A DNA stretch of 64,000 bases from Verrucomicrobiota bacterium (GTDB taxonomy: Bacteria; Verrucomicrobiota; Verrucomicrobiia; Opitutales; Opitutaceae). The notes under the pieces are model-generated. The model was not told the DNA's origin, made no database searches, and saw nothing but the letters and a program-made list of their open reading frames with translations. A program made the position numbers and the translations under genes. The stretch is taken from assembly GCA_023433275.1 (NCBI GenBank), contig JAEZDN010000021.1, positions 139,002 to 203,001 on the forward strand, written 5' to 3'. Below, one piece after another: positions 34,325 to 43,382 of the stretch. Position 1 is the first letter of the stretch. Each line of letters opens with the position of its first letter.

Positions 34325-34729
34325 ATGCCAACCGCCGCCCAACTGAAGCAACTGAAGGCCGCCGCCAAAACCGCCGCCGGCCGCGCGTATGCGCCCTACT
34401 CCCGATTTCACGTCGGCGCCGCCGTGCTGACCGAATCGGGAAAAATCTTCTCCGGTTGCAACGTGGAGAACGCGTCGTACGGCCTCTGCAACTGCGCTGA
34501 GCGCTCGGCGATCTTCAACGCCGTTTCCGCCGGCGAGCGAAAATTCCAATGCGTGGTCGTCTACACGCCGACAAAAACCGCCACCGCTCCCTGCGGCGCC
34601 TGCCGTCAAGTGATCTACGAGTTTGGTCCGACAATCCGCGTCGTCTCCTTCTGCGACGGTCCCGAGCGCATCGACCGCACCATCCATTCCCTCCTCCCCG
34701 CCGCCTTCGGCCCCCACGATTTGGAGTAA
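34325..34729 (+). CDS. cdd: Cytidine deaminase
   Basis: 134 residues, the tetrameric short form. Zinc and catalytic residues CAERSAIF and PCGACRQVIYEF are intact, with substrate motif YAPYSRFHVGAAV and NVENASYGL. It converts cytidine and deoxycytidine to uridine forms in pyrimidine salvage. It follows kbl by 80 bases with no shared function. Confidence 0.95.
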   Translation: MPTAAQLKQLKAAAKTAAGRAYAPYSRFHVGAAVLTESGKIFSGCNVENASYGLCNCAERSAIFNAVSAGERKFQCVVVYTPTKTATAPCGACRQVIYEFGPTIRVVSFCDGPERIDRTIHSLLPAAFGPHDLE

Positions 34730-34775
34730 CCGGTCGGGCGGGATCCCTGAGTCCCCTCTTACCCATACCTTGTAG

Positions 34776-34827
34776 GGTCGGCGCTTGCGCCGACCTTAGG
34801 CACGGGGTCGCCGCAAGCGACGCCCCC
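34776..34827 (+). repeat. GGTCGNCGCTTGCGNCGACC palindrome
   Basis: Perfect palindrome GGTCGGCGCTTGCGCCGACC (34776-34795, 9-bp arms, 2-base centre) preceded by TTGTAG. A second partial copy, GTCGCCGCAAGCGAC, ends at about 34821. It is located between convergent cdd and the hydrolase gene. Confidence 0.85.
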
Positions 34828-34862
34828 CAGCCATCAGGCCGGATCAGCGATCCATCCGCCAA

Positions 34863-35651
34863 TCACAACGAGTCGGTGAACTTCCGGAGCTCCTCCGCGT
34901 AACGCGGGCCCGTGAAATCGGCCAGCCCGGCGTGCGGACCGCCCTCGACAAAGAGGCTCACTTTGCGCGAGGTGACCGCTCCGTGGAGCGCCTGACCATG
35001 CCAGAAGGGAACCGTGCCATCGGCCGTGCCATGAATCACCATCACCGGGCAACGGAGCCCCGCCATCTTCCCCAGATTGGCAAACTTGTCCCCCGGGAAC
35101 ACCGGCACCCGCGTCATCACGCGATAGGCGCTGACAAACGCGCCCTGCAAAATCAAGCCCGCCACCGGTCGCTGCCGCGCCAGCTCCACCGCGGGTCCGC
35201 CGCCGAGCGAATAGCCAAACGCCACGATGCGATCCGCGGGCACGCGTAGCTGCGTGCGCAGATGATCGTACGCCAACAACGTGTCGGAATATAAATTCTC
35301 TTCACTAGGCGTGCCGGCGCTCAGCCCATAACGGCGATAATCAAAGGCGAACACGGCATACCCCATCTCCACCAGTCCCGGGATATACTCATCCAAGCTG
35401 CCCAGATCCTCATAGTTGCCATGCAGGTAGAGCAGCGTGTGCTTGGCGGAAGGATTGGGCCAATGGCGCGCCGCCAGTACCGTTCCATCCGGCGCCGTGA
35501 GCCGGATGATCTCCGGCCCCGGCGCGTACTTCAGCGGCGGTCGCGGGAAAATCATGTCGAGCGACAAATAATGCGCTCCCACCGCGCACACGCCATAAAG
35601 CGCGGCCAACAGTATCAACACCCGACCAAGGCTGGGAATGATATCGGACAT
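34863..35651 (-). CDS. Membrane-anchored alpha/beta hydrolase (BEM46/YfhR-type)
   Basis: 262 residues. One N-terminal membrane helix (VLILLAALYGVCAVGAHYL), then the alpha/beta hydrolase core: oxyanion region LYLHGNYEDLG, DYRRYGLSAGTPSEENLYSD, nucleophile in FGYSLGGGPA, acid Asp in HGTADGTVPF, and His in GGPHAGL. The family includes YfhR/BEM46 proteins of unknown substrate. Catalytic triad is complete. Isolated gene. Confidence 0.82.
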   Translation of the reverse strand: MSDIIPSLGRVLILLAALYGVCAVGAHYLSLDMIFPRPPLKYAPGPEIIRLTAPDGTVLAARHWPNPSAKHTLLYLHGNYEDLGSLDEYIPGLVEMGYAVFAFDYRRYGLSAGTPSEENLYSDTLLAYDHLRTQLRVPADRIVAFGYSLGGGPAVELARQRPVAGLILQGAFVSAYRVMTRVPVFPGDKFANLGKMAGLRCPVMVIHGTADGTVPFWHGQALHGAVTSRKVSLFVEGGPHAGLADFTGPRYAEELRKFTDSL

Positions 35652-35961
35652 TTTCAGCAGGTCATCGCCGAGACCAGACGCAACCGCTGGGCGGTGGTCT
35701 GCGGAGAGGAGACGAGCGTTCGAGCATACAAAATACCCCTGCCATCGTCATCATCCTGAGCCGTGCGGAGGATCCAAGGAAAAGGACCAACGGGCGCCGC
35801 CCCCGTGAATCCTTGGCTGCACTCAGGAAGACGATAGCGAGGGTTAGAGGTATTTTCCATGCGGATTCGGCCTCGGGGGCCAGGACGTGTCCGGTTCATC
35901 AGCCTCGTCGCGAAGTATCCGTCACCACGCATATCCGGATTCTGAACCGTGCAAGGCACGC
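35652..35961. other. 310-base non-coding region with a TCATCCTGAGC repeat
   Basis: It lies upstream of the hydrolase gene and downstream of hisS, both on the minus strand. Apart from the repeat at 35751-35775 nothing is supported; the hydrolase promoter should lie here. Confidence 0.5.
35751..35775 (+). repeat. TCATCCTGAGC...GAGGATCC repeat, copy 4
   Basis: Reads TCATCCTGAGCCGTGCGGAG then GATCC. One base departs from the GAAGGATCC right arm. Confidence 0.75.
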
Positions 35962-37275
35962 CTACTTTTGAGCCAGCAGGCGTTGAACCGCGGCAAGCAC
36001 GTCCGCCCGCGGCACCTCGCTCTCACTGCGATCGCCGAGATTGCGAATTTTCACCACGCCCTTCGCCAGTTCATCTCCGCCGTAAATCAGGGCAAGCTTC
36101 GCGCCCGATTCCGACGCCGCCTTGAACTGCTTGCCGAAGGCCAGTTCCTTGAAGGGATATTCCACGCGAAGTCCCGCCGCGCGCAGCGTCTGGATGTCCC
36201 CGAATGCCGCCGCGCGCTCCGGCTCGCCGCCGATCACCACGTAAACATCCGGCGAGTTGACATACGCGTGGGCCAGACCGCGCTGTTCGAGCAACAGGCC
36301 GGTCGTCACGTCGCCAATGGCAAAACCCACGGCGGGCAGGTCCGGTCCGCCCAGCTTCTTCACCAAATCATTGTAACGCCCGCCTCCCGCCAGGGCGCGC
36401 AAATCGCCCTTGCGGTCAAACGCCTCGAACACGAATCCGGTGTAGTAAGCCAATCCGCGCACGACGCCGAGGTCCACGGCAATGAAATCAGCCAGCCCCA
36501 TCGCGCCCACGCCACCGAGGACCTTGCGCCAATCCGCGAGCCGGCCCGATATTTTTTCGGACGTGAACGGCGCGAGCGCCGCTTCCAGCTCGACCAATCC
36601 CTTGATCTTCAGAAATCCGAGAATCTTCTCCTTCTTCTCTTCCGCCAGCACCCCGTGCGCCTCGGTGTAACCCTTGAACGCATCGTCACCCATCTTCTCG
36701 TAACGATCCACCGCACTGAGGATCCCGCGCGTTTGCGCCTCATCGAACCCAAGCGCCTCCAGATAGAAGAACCACAGGTTCCGATCGCTCAGCCGCACAT
36801 AAAAATCGTCCTTCGTCAGCCCGAACCCCGCCAGGCACTGGATGAGCAAGGCGATCAGCTCGATCTCCGCCTCCGGGCCCGCCTCGCCAAAAATGTCGGC
36901 ATTGAACTGGTTAAAGGCGCGCAACCGCCCCTTCTGCGCCCGCTCATAGCGGTAAAACTCCGCGATGCTGAACCACTTGATCGGCCTTTTCAGCGCATTG
37001 GCATTCGCGCCCACCATCCGGCAAACCGTGGGCGTCATCTCCGGACGCAATGAAACCTCCCGACCGCCCTTGTCCGTGAAACTGAACAACTGCCCCTCGA
37101 TCTCGTCGCCCGATTTCGTCGTGTACAGCTCCAGCGGCTCCAACACCGGGGCATCGTACTCCTGGAACCCAAACGACGTCGCGGCCTGACGCCAGCCCCG
37201 GAAGATGTGCTGACGACGGGAAAAATCCCCCGGGTAGAAGTCCCGGAAGCCAGGAAGCGACTGAAAGCCGGCCAT
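35962..37275 (-). CDS. hisS: Histidyl-tRNA synthetase
   Basis: 437 residues. Class II motifs: motif 1 around FREYDAP-like FGFQEYDAPVLEPLELY, motif 2 FSIAEFYRYERAQKGRLRAFNQFN, HisA GLAYYTGFVFEAFD and motif 3 AVGFAIGDVTTGLLLEQ, with a C-terminal anticodon-binding domain (DVYVVIGG...). The start follows the HU gene stop by 15 bases, indicating a two-gene operon. Confidence 0.95.
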   Translation of the reverse strand: MAGFQSLPGFRDFYPGDFSRRQHIFRGWRQAATSFGFQEYDAPVLEPLELYTTKSGDEIEGQLFSFTDKGGREVSLRPEMTPTVCRMVGANANALKRPIKWFSIAEFYRYERAQKGRLRAFNQFNADIFGEAGPEAEIELIALLIQCLAGFGLTKDDFYVRLSDRNLWFFYLEALGFDEAQTRGILSAVDRYEKMGDDAFKGYTEAHGVLAEEKKEKILGFLKIKGLVELEAALAPFTSEKISGRLADWRKVLGGVGAMGLADFIAVDLGVVRGLAYYTGFVFEAFDRKGDLRALAGGGRYNDLVKKLGGPDLPAVGFAIGDVTTGLLLEQRGLAHAYVNSPDVYVVIGGEPERAAAFGDIQTLRAAGLRVEYPFKELAFGKQFKAASESGAKLALIYGGDELAKGVVKIRNLGDRSESEVPRADVLAAVQRLLAQK

Positions 37276-37290
37276 GCCTGACGGCGGCGC

Positions 37291-37632
37291 TTAGTCAGCC
37301 GAAGCCGGCGGCGGCGGATTCGATTTCAGTTTCTCGAGACTCAACGCCTTGATCTTCTGCTTCAAAATCTTGCCGGACTTGAACTTCACCACCGCGCGCT
37401 CGGGAATCACGACTTCCGTTTCCGGCTTGTTCGGATTGCGGCCAACCCGGGCCTTTCGGACCTGCACCTCGAGCACGCCAAAGTTGCGGAGCTCGACATT
37501 CCGGCCGGCAGCCAGCGCATCCATCACGATATCAAGGGTCATCTGGACCGTGTCTTGAATTTGTTTCTGCGGAAACCCGGTCTTCTCGTAGATTTCCAGG
37601 ACGATCTCACGTTTGGTCAGGTTTGTGGACAT
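37291..37632 (-). CDS. HU/IHF-family DNA-binding protein
   Basis: 113 residues. LTKREIVLEIYEKTGFPQKQ and the beta-arm GRNPNKPETEVVIPERAVVKFKSG (Arg-Asn-Pro at the DNA-intercalating tip) identify the family. The GRNVELRNFGVLEV core is closer to IHF than HU by pattern, but this does not settle subunit type. A Lys-rich, Pro-ending tail of about 20 residues extends beyond the usual 90-95 residues. Co-transcribed with hisS; divergent from menG. Confidence 0.92.
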   Translation of the reverse strand: MSTNLTKREIVLEIYEKTGFPQKQIQDTVQMTLDIVMDALAAGRNVELRNFGVLEVQVRKARVGRNPNKPETEVVIPERAVVKFKSGKILKQKIKALSLEKLKSNPPPPASAD

Positions 37633-37738
37633 GGCTTGGCGGGGGTTTAAAATGATTCCGTGGAGCTTTCTGGCCCAAATAATTCACCAGCCAGTGCTTG
37701 CGTCAATCGCAAAGCCGCACAAAGCCTTGCCACCCGCC

Positions 37739-38434
37739 ATGCCCGATCCCACGGCCGTCAACTCCATGTTTGCGCGCATCGCGCGCCGCTACGATGTGGC
37801 CAATCACCTCCTGAGCGGCGGCATCGATTTCTGGTGGCGCCAAACCCTCGTCCGCGCCGTCCGCGACTCCGGAGCCCAAACCATCCTCGACCTCGCCACC
37901 GGCAGTGGCGATGTGGCATTCGCCCTCGCCGATGGGCTCGCCCCGGGCACGCAGTTGACCGGCATGGACTTCTGTCAACCCATGCTGGACGAGGCACTGG
38001 CAAAACGAGGGCGCCAGACCCGCTGGGCCCACATCGAATTCAAACAGGGCGACGGTCTGGCCCTCCCCTTGCCTGACCAAAGCTTTGATGCCGTCACCAT
38101 CGCCTTCGGCCTGCGCAACATGGCCGACCGCCACCGCGCGTTGTCGGAAATGCGCCGCGTCCTCCGCCCCGGCGGGCGCCTCTTCGTCCTCGAGTTTTCC
38201 CAGCCGTATTTCTGGTTCCGACCCTTCTACTACGGTTACCTGAAATACATCCTTCCCGCCGTGGCGGGTATCGTCACCGGGGATCGCTCCGCCTACGAAT
38301 ACTTGTGCGGCTCGATCGAACAGTTCCCGGGGCGCGCCGCCATGAGCAGCGAGATCCGCCAGGCGGGTTTCGCCACCGTCAAGGCCACGCCGCTCACGTG
38401 CGGCATCGTCGCCCTGCACGAAGCGATGGCCTGA
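37739..38434 (+). CDS. menG: Demethylmenaquinone methyltransferase (MenG/UbiE)
   Basis: 231 residues from MPDPTAVN. SAM motif I LDLATGSGDVAFALAD, motif FGLRNMADRHRALSEMRRVL, PGGRLFVLEFSQP, and family signature Y.YLCGSIEQFP. It performs the final C-methylation in menaquinone synthesis. menE and menC lie about 5 kb downstream and no ubiquinone genes are visible, so the menaquinone role is preferred. It supplies the quinone presumed to feed the cytochrome cluster. Confidence 0.9.
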   Translation: MPDPTAVNSMFARIARRYDVANHLLSGGIDFWWRQTLVRAVRDSGAQTILDLATGSGDVAFALADGLAPGTQLTGMDFCQPMLDEALAKRGRQTRWAHIEFKQGDGLALPLPDQSFDAVTIAFGLRNMADRHRALSEMRRVLRPGGRLFVLEFSQPYFWFRPFYYGYLKYILPAVAGIVTGDRSAYEYLCGSIEQFPGRAAMSSEIRQAGFATVKATPLTCGIVALHEAMA

Positions 38435-38470
38435 ACATAAGGGATTCACCGATCCGCCCGCTCTCCCCAC

Positions 38471-38543
38471 GGTGGGGGCCGAGCTTGCTCGGTCCTCTTC
38501 TCGATCGCGGCGCGCGTACAAGGGCGAGCAAGCTCGCCCCGCC
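38471..38543 (+). repeat. CTTGC-family palindrome pair
   Basis: CCGAGCTTGCTCGG (about 38479-38492) and GGGCGAGCAAGCTCGCCC (38522-38539) are two short palindromes 30 bases apart, lying between convergent menG and the ErpA-like gene. Confidence 0.75.
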
Positions 38544-38558
38544 GTCGGATTCACCGAC

Positions 38559-38876
38559 TTAATTAAACGACTTGCCGCAGCCGCACGTGCTCTGCGCATT
38601 CGGGTTTCGAATCTCGAAACCCTTCCCCTGCAGGCCGTCGTCGAAATCAATGGTCGTGCCGTTCAGGTATGCCAGGCTCGTCGGATCCAACAACACCTGC
38701 ACTCCCTCCGTTTCAAACGTCTGGTCATCCGCCTTGGGCAAGTCGAACGACATGCCGTATTGAAATCCCGAGCATCCGCCACCCTCGACGAAAACGCGCA
38801 GTTTCTTCTGCGCATCCCCCTGGGCGGCATGCATCGTCTGCACTTGCCGTGCGGCGCGTGACGTAAGGCTGATCAT
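38559..38876 (-). CDS. Iron-sulfur cluster insertion protein, ErpA/IscA-like
   Basis: 105 residues from MISLTSRAARQV. A-type carrier with the three conserved cysteines: Cys35 in EGGGCSGFQYGM and Cys98/Cys100 in STCGCGKSFN. It delivers Fe-S clusters to apoproteins. The A-type subfamily cannot be set confidently; ErpA is favoured because no isc operon is adjacent. Confidence 0.9.
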   Translation of the reverse strand: MISLTSRAARQVQTMHAAQGDAQKKLRVFVEGGGCSGFQYGMSFDLPKADDQTFETEGVQVLLDPTSLAYLNGTTIDFDDGLQGKGFEIRNPNAQSTCGCGKSFN

Positions 38877-39009
38877 GGCGCGCAACCTAGGCGCGCGATT
38901 TCCGCTGTCAACCTGCCCGTCTTCCCGCCCGCGCAAGTTCGAAGCAGGAACCGTGCAATATTCTCGCAGAACTCTTGCCACCACCCGGCGGCGCCGCTTT
39001 TCTTCGCTC

Positions 39010-39993
39010 GTGTCAGCACTCAAAAACATCTTTTCCGAACTCGAGTATGACCTGACCCGCAAGCTCGCGGAGGGCGGCATGGGCGTGGTGTACGAGGCCA
39101 CCCAAAAGGGCTCCGGCAATTTTCGCAAGGTGGTAGCCATCAAACTGATCCGGGAGGAATATTCCAGCATCCCCGAGTTCCAGAAGAACTTCATCGGCGA
39201 GGCGCGCCTGGTCGCCGATCTCATCCACACCAACATCGTCCAGACCTACCACCTCGGCCAGATCGGCGGACAATATTTCATGACCATGGAATTCGTCCGC
39301 GGCGTGAATCTGGAGCAGTTCATCGAGCGCCATGCCGAGCTCGGTCGCGCCGTCCCGATCGACATGGCCGTCTTCATTGCATCCCGCGTCTGCCGCGGGT
39401 TGAACTACGCCCACAACAAGCGCGACGCGGAGGGCCGCCTGCTTGGCATCGTCCATCGCGACGTGAACCCGAAAAATGTCATGCTCGCCGTGGAGGGCGA
39501 CGTGAAGCTCACCGACTTCGGCATCGCGAAGGCCCTCGACCTGATGTACAACGAGGAGGGCAAGGTGATCCCGGGCAAGGACGAGTACCTGTCCACCGAG
39601 GGCGCCAGCTACGCCGTCACCGACGGCCGCTCCGATCTCTTTTCCCTCGGCATCGTGCTCACCGAGACCCTGCTTGGTCGCAACATCTTCCGCGGCTCCA
39701 GCCGGCTCGAGTCCCGCCGCAACATCCTCACGATGCCCCTCCCGCGGTTCGCTTCCCTCCGCGCCGACATCGACCCCAAGCTCGAGGGCATTCTCGCCCG
39801 CATCCTCCAGCGCGACCGCGACCGCCGCTACCAGTCGGCCTACGAGCTCCTCACCGATCTCGAGCTCTACCTTTACAGCGATCGCTACGGCCCCACCAAC
39901 GAAAAGCTCGCCGTCTACCTGGCCGAGATTTTCCCCCCGGAAAAGCCCGGGTCGGTGCCGTCCTTTCCCACCACGTTCCAGGCTCGCGCATAA
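39010..39993 (+). CDS. Hanks-type serine/threonine protein kinase, compact
   Basis: 327 residues from a GTG start (VSALKNIFSELEYDL). Kinase core: Gly loop LAEGGMGVVYEA, Lys in VVAIKLIREE, catalytic loop HRDVNPKNVML, DFGIAKAL. The activation segment is unusual: where APE is expected it reads YLSTEGASYAVTDGRSDLFS. No membrane helix or PASTA domain is present, so the protein is soluble. It precedes rpoN by 21 bases, probably in one transcript. Confidence 0.88.
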   Translation: MSALKNIFSELEYDLTRKLAEGGMGVVYEATQKGSGNFRKVVAIKLIREEYSSIPEFQKNFIGEARLVADLIHTNIVQTYHLGQIGGQYFMTMEFVRGVNLEQFIERHAELGRAVPIDMAVFIASRVCRGLNYAHNKRDAEGRLLGIVHRDVNPKNVMLAVEGDVKLTDFGIAKALDLMYNEEGKVIPGKDEYLSTEGASYAVTDGRSDLFSLGIVLTETLLGRNIFRGSSRLESRRNILTMPLPRFASLRADIDPKLEGILARILQRDRDRRYQSAYELLTDLELYLYSDRYGPTNEKLAVYLAEIFPPEKPGSVPSFPTTFQARA

Positions 39994-40014
39994 CGGGCCC
40001 ACCCTCATGACCGA

Positions 40015-41472
40015 ATGAGCGGCCCCGGACTCAGCCACAGCTTCCAGCAGCGGCAGACCCAGCAATTGATGCTGGCGCCGCAGATGCGGCAATCCCTCAA
40101 GATCCTGCAGGTCGCCGCGCTGGACCTCCGCGCCACCATCCAGGAGGAACTCCAGGCCAATCCCACCCTCGAGGAGCTTCCGATGGACGATGTCAGCCTC
40201 GAGAAGGACGCCCGCAGCGGTGACGAATCCTCCGGCCATGACGCGGACCCGCGCGAGGAAATGAATTTTTCCCAGGACCTGCAGATGCTCGAACGCATCG
40301 GCCAGGACTGGCGCGACCACATGTCCGACGCCGGCGGCGTTCGCCAGACCACCAGCGAGGAGGACGAGCGCCGGCAGCACTTCTACGACTCGCTCACCAC
40401 CGAGACGTCCCTGCAACAGCACCTCATGGAGCAGGCCGAGATGGCCGACTGCTCCGCCCCCACCCACGAGGCGCTCCGCTATCTCATCGGCAGCCTGGAT
40501 GATCGCGGCTACCTGACCTCCACCCTTCCCGATCTCGCCCTGCTCAGCAACCTGCCCCTCGAGGTCGTGCAGGCCGCCGCGAAACTCCTGAAGACCTTCG
40601 ATCCGCCCGGCATCGGCGCGGAAAACCTCGGCGACTGCCTCCTCATCCAGCTCAACCACCAGGGCCGCGGCAAGACCGTCGCCGCCCGCATCGTGCGCGA
40701 TCATTTCGACCTCCTCGTGCGCCGACGCATTCCGGACCTTTCCCGCAAGATGGGCCTTTCCCCCGAGATTATCCAGGATGCCATCGGGATCATCGGCACC
40801 CTCGATCCCGCGCCCGGCCGGCGCTTCGCCGATGACTCGAACCGCGTCGTCGTGCCGGATGTCACCGTCGAAAACGACAACGGCGAATGGGTCATCCACC
40901 TGAATCAGGATTACATTCCCCGCCTGCGCCTCAGCGGCACCTACCGCGAACTCATCGCCAAGGGCAAGCTCAGCAAGCAGGAGAGCGATTACCTCCGGGA
41001 AAAACTCCGTTCGGGCAAGTTCATCATCAACGCCATCGAGCAGCGCCAGCGCACGATCGAGCGCATCACCCGCGAGATCATCAAGCACCAGAGCGAGTTC
41101 TTCGCCGAGGGCGTCTCCAAGCTCAAGCCGCTCACGATGACCCAGATCGCCGACATCATCGGCGTGCACGAAACCACCGTCAGCCGCGCCCTCGCCAACA
41201 AGTACATCAAGACCCCGCACGGCGTCTTCGAGATGAAGTTCTTCTTCACCTCGGGCTACCAGTCCGAGGCGGGCGCCTCCGTCGCCAACACGAGCGTGAA
41301 GGAAATGATCGCCGACATCATCGCCGGCGAGGATCCGGGCGCGCCGCGCAGCGATCAGGAAATTGTCGGCCTCCTCCAGGAAAAGGGCCTCAAGATCGCC
41401 CGGCGCACCGTCGCCAAGTATCGCGAGGAACTCGGCCTCCTCCCCAGCAATCTCCGTCGTCGCTACGACTAG
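40015..41472 (+). CDS. rpoN: RNA polymerase sigma-54 factor
   Basis: 485 residues. N-terminal activator region (FQQRQTQQLMLAPQMRQSLKILQ), core-binding region, helix-turn-helix (MTQIADIIGVHETTVSRALANKYI), and the RpoN box ARRTVAKYREELGL near the C-terminus. It directs transcription from -24/-12 promoters and needs an AAA+ activator. No enhancer-binding protein gene is in the window. Unusually, it is downstream of a Ser/Thr kinase gene rather than lptB/hpf. Confidence 0.95.
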   Translation: MSGPGLSHSFQQRQTQQLMLAPQMRQSLKILQVAALDLRATIQEELQANPTLEELPMDDVSLEKDARSGDESSGHDADPREEMNFSQDLQMLERIGQDWRDHMSDAGGVRQTTSEEDERRQHFYDSLTTETSLQQHLMEQAEMADCSAPTHEALRYLIGSLDDRGYLTSTLPDLALLSNLPLEVVQAAAKLLKTFDPPGIGAENLGDCLLIQLNHQGRGKTVAARIVRDHFDLLVRRRIPDLSRKMGLSPEIIQDAIGIIGTLDPAPGRRFADDSNRVVVPDVTVENDNGEWVIHLNQDYIPRLRLSGTYRELIAKGKLSKQESDYLREKLRSGKFIINAIEQRQRTIERITREIIKHQSEFFAEGVSKLKPLTMTQIADIIGVHETTVSRALANKYIKTPHGVFEMKFFFTSGYQSEAGASVANTSVKEMIADIIAGEDPGAPRSDQEIVGLLQEKGLKIARRTVAKYREELGLLPSNLRRRYD

Positions 41473-41532
41473 CCCCGGGCCGGTCGCGGGACCGAGCCGA
41501 TCAACAACCCGCCGACCGCGAGCCGCGTCCCG

Positions 41533-43320
41533 CTATTTCCGACCTTTCAACCAGGACTGAATGTCGGCGAGCGGTCTCGTGTTCACCACGCTTCCCTTCT
41601 CCAGCCAGCCCTTGCGCGCCGCGCCGACGCCGGTTCGAAAGAATTCCAATTGGCTCACGCGATGCGCGTCGGGATTGATCGACGTGAGCAGGCCCTTCCC
41701 GGCCGCCTTTCGCCAATGGCGCCAGTCCATGTCGAGCCGGTACGGGTTCGCGTTGATCTCAATCGCCACGCCATTCGCGATCGCCGCGTCGATGACCTTT
41801 TCCGCATCCACGTCGTACCCTTCACGCTCCAACAGCAGCCGCCCCGTGAGGTGCGCGAGCATCGTCACGTGCGGCTGCTCGATGGCCCGGATGATACGTT
41901 TGGTCATCGTTTCCCGGTCCTGGCGGAACGACGAATGGATCGAGACCACCACGTAATCCAGCTGCGCCAGGATCTCCGGGCCAAAATCAAGCCGCCCGTC
42001 CGGCAGGATGTCGCACTCCGTCCCCGCAAATACCCAGGTCTTGAATTTCCGCGATTCATTCAACCGCCGGATCATCGCGACCTGGTCGAGCAGCCGCCCC
42101 TCGTCCAGCCCCCGCGCCTGCACGCTGGATTTTGAATGATCCGCAATCCCGAGGTACTCGAATCCCAGTGCCTCCGCCGCCGCCGTCATTTCCTCGAGCG
42201 TGTTATGGCCGTCCGACGCCGTCGTGTGATTGTGAAACACGCCGCGAATCTCGGCTTCCTCCACGAGCCGGGGCAGCGCTCCCTGTTCCGCCGCCTCGAT
42301 CTCCCCCAAACTTTCACGCAATTCCGGCGGAATAAAATCCAAGCCCAATGCCCGGAACAATTCCGCCTCGCTGCGAATTGGTCCGACTCCCTCGGCTTCG
42401 CCTTTCCGGAGCGCGGGCTTCACTTCGTCGGCTTTTTCCGTCGGTCCGTGTTTCTGGTCCGCGGGAAACAGCCCCCACTCGCTGAGGCTCAGGCCTCGCG
42501 CCAGGGCGCGCTGCCGCATCTGCACGTTGTGATCCTTCGAGCCCGTCAGGTGGTGCAGGGTGAACACAAATTGCTCGGGCGGCACCAGCCGCAGGTCCGC
42601 CTGCAGGCCCGACTTCAGTCGCACGCTGGCCTTCGATTCCCCCTGAGCCGTGATCTCCTGCACTTCCGGCTGGGACACGAACCACGCCACCACCGGCGCG
42701 TGATCCGTCGTGGCCACGAGAAAATCCAGGTCGCCCACCGTTTCCATCCGGCGTCGCATGCTCCCACACGACTCGACTTGCTGCACCGCCGGCAGGCTCC
42801 TCAATCCCGCCAGGATCGGCGCGGCGGCCTCCGACGCGGAAATCCACAGGTGCCGCCGTCCATACGCCTCGCGGTTGCGAATTCCCTGCAGGATTTTTTC
42901 CTGGGTCTTGGCGCCAAACCCCTCGAGTTCCGCGACCTTCCCGGCCACGCACGCGGCCTGCAGCGCGGCGATCGACTCGATCCCGAGCTTGTCGTGCAAC
43001 GCTTTCACCTTCTTCGGGCCGACGCCGGGAATGGACATCAGCTCCAGCAACCCCGGCGGCAACGACGCCTTCAACTTCTCGAAAAACTCCAGTTTTCCGG
43101 TCGTGCCCAGCTCCGTGATTTTTTGCACCAGCGCTTCCCCCAGGCCTTTGACTTCGCCGAGCGAACCTTCCGCCATCCGGCGCTGAAGCTCCTCCTCCGG
43201 CATCGCCTCCACGACCCGCGCCCCGGTCTGGTAGGCGCGCGTCTTGAACGGGTTCTCCCCCTTCAATTCCAACAACACCCCGATCTCGGTCAGCACCGCG
43301 GCAATTTCGGATTTCGTCAT
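41533..43320 (-). CDS. polX: DNA polymerase X family with C-terminal PHP domain
   Basis: About 595 residues from MTKSEIAAVL (MSSMTKSEI at 43329 possible). Helix-hairpin-helix regions (MSIPGVGPKKVKAL, GFGAKTQEKIL), nucleotidyltransferase site CGSMRRRMETVGDLDFLV with the Asp-x-Asp pair, then a PHP domain (FHNHTTASDGHNTLEEM, GIADHSKSS, VVSIHSSF, TSINPDAHRV). Bacterial PolX combines gap-filling polymerase with PHP 3'-exonuclease or AP-endonuclease activity in repair. The histidines of the PHP metal site are conserved. Confidence 0.92.
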   Translation of the reverse strand: MTKSEIAAVLTEIGVLLELKGENPFKTRAYQTGARVVEAMPEEELQRRMAEGSLGEVKGLGEALVQKITELGTTGKLEFFEKLKASLPPGLLELMSIPGVGPKKVKALHDKLGIESIAALQAACVAGKVAELEGFGAKTQEKILQGIRNREAYGRRHLWISASEAAAPILAGLRSLPAVQQVESCGSMRRRMETVGDLDFLVATTDHAPVVAWFVSQPEVQEITAQGESKASVRLKSGLQADLRLVPPEQFVFTLHHLTGSKDHNVQMRQRALARGLSLSEWGLFPADQKHGPTEKADEVKPALRKGEAEGVGPIRSEAELFRALGLDFIPPELRESLGEIEAAEQGALPRLVEEAEIRGVFHNHTTASDGHNTLEEMTAAAEALGFEYLGIADHSKSSVQARGLDEGRLLDQVAMIRRLNESRKFKTWVFAGTECDILPDGRLDFGPEILAQLDYVVVSIHSSFRQDRETMTKRIIRAIEQPHVTMLAHLTGRLLLEREGYDVDAEKVIDAAIANGVAIEINANPYRLDMDWRHWRKAAGKGLLTSINPDAHRVSQLEFFRTGVGAARKGWLEKGSVVNTRPLADIQSWLKGRK

Positions 43321-43382
43321 CGAGCTCATCACCCGTCGATGCCTACCCGTAACCCCCGTTTCGTCCACCCCGAATCAATACT

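Noticed and set aside
34322..34862. Frames on the minus strand opposite cdd and across the palindrome
   Set aside because: cdd has both zinc-site motifs intact on the plus strand; the minus frames are shadows.
39013..41220. A 735-codon minus-strand frame opposite the kinase and rpoN
   Set aside because: Both plus-strand genes have intact signatures; the minus frame is antisense of them.
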